A DNA stretch of 33,929 nt, taken from NCBI GenBank assembly GCA_007129355.1, contig SKVR01000001.1:1-33929 (forward strand). The letters run 5' to 3'. This DNA comes from Bacteroidales bacterium. GTDB taxonomy: Bacteria > Bacteroidota > Bacteroidia > Bacteroidales > UBA7960. A program made the translations under genes and the position numbers. Position 1 is the stretch's first letter. Each line of letters starts with the position of its first letter. The notes below the pieces were generated by a model. The model did not search any database. It saw nothing but the letters and a program-made list of their open reading frames with translations, and had not been told where the DNA came from. Of this stretch, positions 33,892-33,929 are shown piece by piece.

Positions 33892-33929
33892 AGGGATGAA
33901 TCCTTTCAAAACTTTAATTTTGCCATTTC

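Overview
The window looks like chromosomal DNA of a member of the Bacteroidota, probably near Bacteroidales/Marinilabiliales. Evidence: a type IX secretion (T9SS) C-terminal sorting domain on one exported protein; protein families largely confined to this phylum (DUF5063, DUF4301, DUF4831, DUF4369-type thioredoxin lipoproteins); a GT3 glycogen synthase fused to a glucan phosphorylase; and promoters of the phylum's own type (a TTG/TTTG element about 19-21 nt upstream of TAnnTTTG). I see no insertion sequence, integrase, phage gene, CRISPR array or rRNA, so this is mostly housekeeping and accessory metabolism.

Layout. 1-0.4 kb: two tandem tRNA-Leu genes (CAG, GAG) on the minus strand with a good promoter. 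0.4-7.3 kb: DUF5063 protein (+), a large GLUG-repeat T9SS cargo protein (-), an exported thioredoxin-like lipoprotein (+), then a GroES-like protein and a DUF4301 protein (-). 7.5-11.1 kb: pepE (Asp-Xaa dipeptidase) followed by a full-length cyanophycin-synthetase-like protein whose synthetic active sites look eroded. 11.2-14.8 kb: a three-gene operon of DUF4831 lipoprotein, SDR reductase and a GNAT-nitrilase fusion. 15.2 kb: a small DoxX/DUF417-like membrane protein behind a 377-nt leader that holds a perfect 10-bp inverted repeat. 15.7-18.9 kb (-): fabG and an exported repeat protein. 19.1-28.3 kb (-): a glycogen locus of debranching enzyme, GT4 glycosyltransferase and GH57 amylase, ended by a strong terminator, then the GT3-GT35 fusion with its own terminator. 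28.5-32.1 kb (-): a TPR-SPOR protein and a Cache-HAMP-GAF-PAS sensor with no visible output domain. 32.4-33.8 kb (-): a class IV aminotransferase behind a rhomboid protease.

How the genes work together. The glycogen block holds chain synthesis (GT3, probably GT4), phosphorolysis (GT35), debranching (GH133) and alpha-glucan remodelling (GH57). No branching enzyme or ADP-glucose pyrophosphorylase is in view. The most unusual pair is pepE plus the cyanophycin-synthetase-like gene: the polymer-binding N domain, including an HxxEH motif, is well kept, while the ATP-grasp and Mur-ligase signatures are largely replaced. That suggests a repurposed polymer-binding or polymer-cleaving protein rather than a synthetase. 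A second candidate is the DUF4301 protein, in which I read a nucleotidyltransferase signature split by an insertion of about 80 residues. All functional calls rest on motif recognition by eye; no searches were run.
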